DNA of 64,000 nucleotides from Combretum micranthum (taxonomy: Eukaryota; Streptophyta; Magnoliopsida; Myrtales; Combretaceae): the NCBI GenBank assembly GCA_024138025.1, contig JAMXBD010000025.1, forward strand, positions 1,617,501-1,681,500, given 5' to 3'. The position numbers and the translations under genes were made by a program. Shown here piece after piece: positions 62,000 to 64,000 of this stretch. The notes beneath the pieces are model-generated. The model did not search any database. It was not told the origin of the DNA and was given only the letters and a program-made list of their open reading frames with translations. Position 1 is the stretch's first letter; each line of letters begins with the position of its first letter.

Positions 62000-62655
62000 T
62001 TAATCTTTAGTCGACAGTTCCATGTCAATTGCTTCCAAAGAAGAATTGCCTCGAACATACATAGGAATAGTGGGAGATTTTCGTCCATATACTGCTTCAA
62101 AAGGAGTCATAGAAGCACCTTCATATTCAGATGTATTGTAAGAGAACTCAGCCCATGGTAAAAATTTATACCATTGGGAAGGAACATCCATAACAAAACA
62201 TCTCAAATATTGTTGGATTTTCTATTTAAAACTTCAGTTTGCCCATCGGACTGAGGATGATAGGCTGAACTATAAGATAACTTAGAGCCACTGAAACGGA
62301 ATAAATCCTTCCAAAAATTGCTCATGAAAACAGGATCCCTATCCGAAACAATGGATCTTGGGAAACCATGCAACTTAACTACCAGTTGTATAAACAACTG
62401 AGCCACCCTAGTAGCTGAAAAATTGGAATCTAAAGCTCCCAAATGGCAATATTTGGATAACTTGTCCACCACCACAAAAATAATAGAAAACCCATTAGAC
62501 TTAGGAAGACAAGTAATAAAGTCCATAGAAATATCCTCCCAATTTTGCTCGGGTATTGGCAATGGTTGTAATAGCCCAGCTGGTTTTTGGGTAGAGTATT
62601 TAGTTTGTTGACAAACCGCATAATCTCGAACAAACAACTCTACATCATGTTTCAT
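62000..62655 (-). pseudogene. Gypsy integrase
   Basis: The core reads through SMDFITCLP (first catalytic Asp), [25 protein letters not shown] (second Asp) and [14 protein letters not shown] (catalytic Glu), all present. The C-terminal part (WAEFSYNTSEYEGASMTPFE, then VYGRKSP) continues in another frame from about 62206, so a frameshift separates them. Integrase joins the DNA copy to the host chromosome. Confidence 0.88.
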
Positions 62656-63031
62656 ACCAGGCCAGCAAAATTAAGCTGCTATCCTTTTATAAGTCTTAAG
62701 TATACCAAAATGGCCCGATACTGGAGTTGAATGGAATTCCAGTAAAATAGAAGGAATCAACCGAGAAGTAGGAACAAAAATAATCGGCCTTTAGTGTACA
62801 ATAAACCCTAATGCCATTTTAATGGCCACTTCAAATGTTGACCCTGATCCAACTGCTTGATCACCTCAATAAATGCTGGAAGTTGGATATATTCGTGTTT
62901 AATAGTATCCGAAATATGCAATAAAGGTAATGAAGTAGCCAATTGCATAAGAATACCATCATACTGACAAGACAAAGCATCAGCTACAATATTGTCTTGT
63001 CCAGATTTGTATGTGATAGTATAATCATACC
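62656..63031 (-). pseudogene. Gypsy RNase H end and integrase zinc-binding region, degenerate
   Basis: Contains DYTITYKSGQDNIVADALS, the conserved end of RNase H. Several frames later come remnants of the integrase zinc-binding region, interrupted by stops at about 62812 and 62672. The region cannot be read through. Confidence 0.7.
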
Positions 63032-63502
63032 CTAAAGCTTAGTTAAGTATTTGTGCTGTTCAGGAGTAGAAATAACCTGAGTGAGAAGCTCTTTAAGGCT
63101 TCGATGATCAGTCTTGATGACAAAGTGTGCACCAAGTAAATACTGTCTCCATTTCTTAATGGCCTCTACCACTCCAAACAATTCATGAACATAAGCTGAT
63201 GCTTTAGTCATATGGACTGGTAATTTCTTACTGAAATAAGAAATTGGTCTATCACCCTGCAACAATACTGCCAATGCCTGATCCTGAAGCATCCGTTTCT
63301 ACAATAAACTATTTAGAAAAATCCGCTAAAACAAGTATTGGAGTTGTGACTAAAGCATGTTTAAGAGAGTCAAAAGCAGATTGAGCCTCCAATGACCATT
63401 GGAAAGAATCTTTCTTTAATAAGTTTGTCAAAGACTGGCAATTGAAGCATAAGCTTTGATGAATCTTCTATAATAACCGGAAAGCCCCAAAAAAGCTCTT
63501 AA
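63032..63502 (-). pseudogene. Gypsy RNase H, with broken connection to reverse transcriptase
   Basis: A clean frame from 63292 gives GDRPISYFSKKL, KASAYVHELFGVVEAIKKWR and IKTDHRSLKELL, typical of the Gypsy RNase H. The stretch 63293-63502 is the connection region but has several frameshifts and a stop shortly before the RNase H Asp motif. Confidence 0.82.
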
Positions 63503-64000
63503 CTAATTCAAAGATATAAGAACTAGCCAATCCTGTACTACTGCTACCTTTGCAGGGTCAGGTTGGACACCATGGATAGATACAATGTGTCCCAGATATT
63601 CAATAATAGTTTGACCAAAGACACATTTAGATTTCTTTAGATAAAGAGTGTTAGCTTGCAAAGTAGCAAACACCATTTCTAAGTGTGCAATATGTTCCTT
63701 CAAAGACCTGTTGTAAACAAGAATGTCAAAAAAAAAAAAAACAATGAGAAACTTGCGTAAGAAAGGTTTAAAAATGGAATTCATCATGGATTGAAAAGTG
63801 GTCGGAGCATTGCTAAGGCCAAAAGGCATCACAAGGAACTATAGTGTCCTTCGTGAGTGCGAAAAGCAATCTTTGAAACATCTGATGGAGCCATCCGAAT
63901 GTGATGGTAACCAGCTCTTAAGTCTAACTTCGAAAATATCGTAGCACCATGTAATTCATCAAGAAGTTCATCAATTGTGGGAATAGGAAATTCATCTTTA
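63503..64000 (-). pseudogene. Gypsy reverse transcriptase, active site destroyed, cut by edge
   Basis: From the right edge, [33 protein letters not shown] (catalytic Asp present) and [10 protein letters not shown] are read in one frame. A frameshift near 63835 precedes MPFGLSNAPTTFQSMMN. The usual F-x-D-D active site is replaced by FFFFDIL because a 14-base A run (63728-63741) covers it, so one of the two paired Asp residues is gone. KKSKCVFGQ and YLGHIVS follow. The N-terminal part lies outside the window. Confidence 0.9.

Larger units (their letters stand above)
61022..64000 (-). mobile_element. Ty3/Gypsy chromovirus-type element, broken and cut by window edge
   Basis: Read from the right edge leftward: reverse transcriptase, RNase H, integrase, post-integrase segment, chromodomain-like tail, polypurine tract and LTR. 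Integrase after RNase H is the Gypsy order, and the chromodomain-type tail places it among chromoviruses. Stops and frameshifts occur in every domain, and the reverse-transcriptase active site is damaged, so this copy is inactive. Gag, protease and the 5' LTR lie beyond the window. Confidence 0.9.

Overview
The window is AT-rich nuclear DNA of a flowering plant, most likely a eudicot. The signs are plant-type introns, an ER saposin-like protein gene of a plant family, Copia and chromovirus-type Gypsy LTR retrotransposons, a Cassandra-like TRIM and many short inverted-repeat (MITE-like) elements. Nothing bacterial or organellar was recognised. The species cannot be named from what is visible.

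Only one cellular gene is convincing. It lies on the minus strand, from a promoter near 58.26 kb to a stop codon at 52043-52045. It has a noncoding first exon, a 2.65-kb intron in the 5' leader and seven coding exons, giving about 302 residues. The protein has a signal peptide, eight cysteines after it, an acidic run and a basic tail ending in KSEL. It fits the plant Canopy-like (DUF3456, MIR-interacting saposin-like) family of secretory-pathway proteins.

The rest is intergenic and repeat-dominated. From left to right: a Cassandra-like TRIM with 5S-rRNA-like LTRs (about 0.5-0.95 kb); a long AT-rich gene-free stretch; LTR-like debris and a decayed Gypsy pol relic (9.4-11.6 kb); MITE-like and tandem repeats (12.7-21 kb); a structurally complete Copia element on the minus strand (27553-32481) with 250-bp LTRs, a TAATT target duplication, PBS and PPT, but with reading-frame breaks in gag and pol; an ancient duplicated block (34.1-34.7 and 40.4-41.9 kb), one copy of which received three MITE-like insertions; two hAT-like elements with 8-bp target duplications (38520-39141 and 44310-45110); the Canopy-like gene; and a broken chromovirus-type Gypsy element on the minus strand (about 61.0 kb to the right edge), cut by the window.

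The gene and the elements do not form a pathway. The interesting biology is in transposon layering: three short inverted-repeat families, called here A, B and C, recur across the window, and the Copia element is nested inside a family A copy. In the gene, the main points are a duplicated splice-acceptor region in the leader intron, a 28-base G run, a tandem NAGNAG acceptor and an all-phase-0 exon structure. No convincing undescribed system (defence island, biosynthetic cluster or new RNA class) was found.
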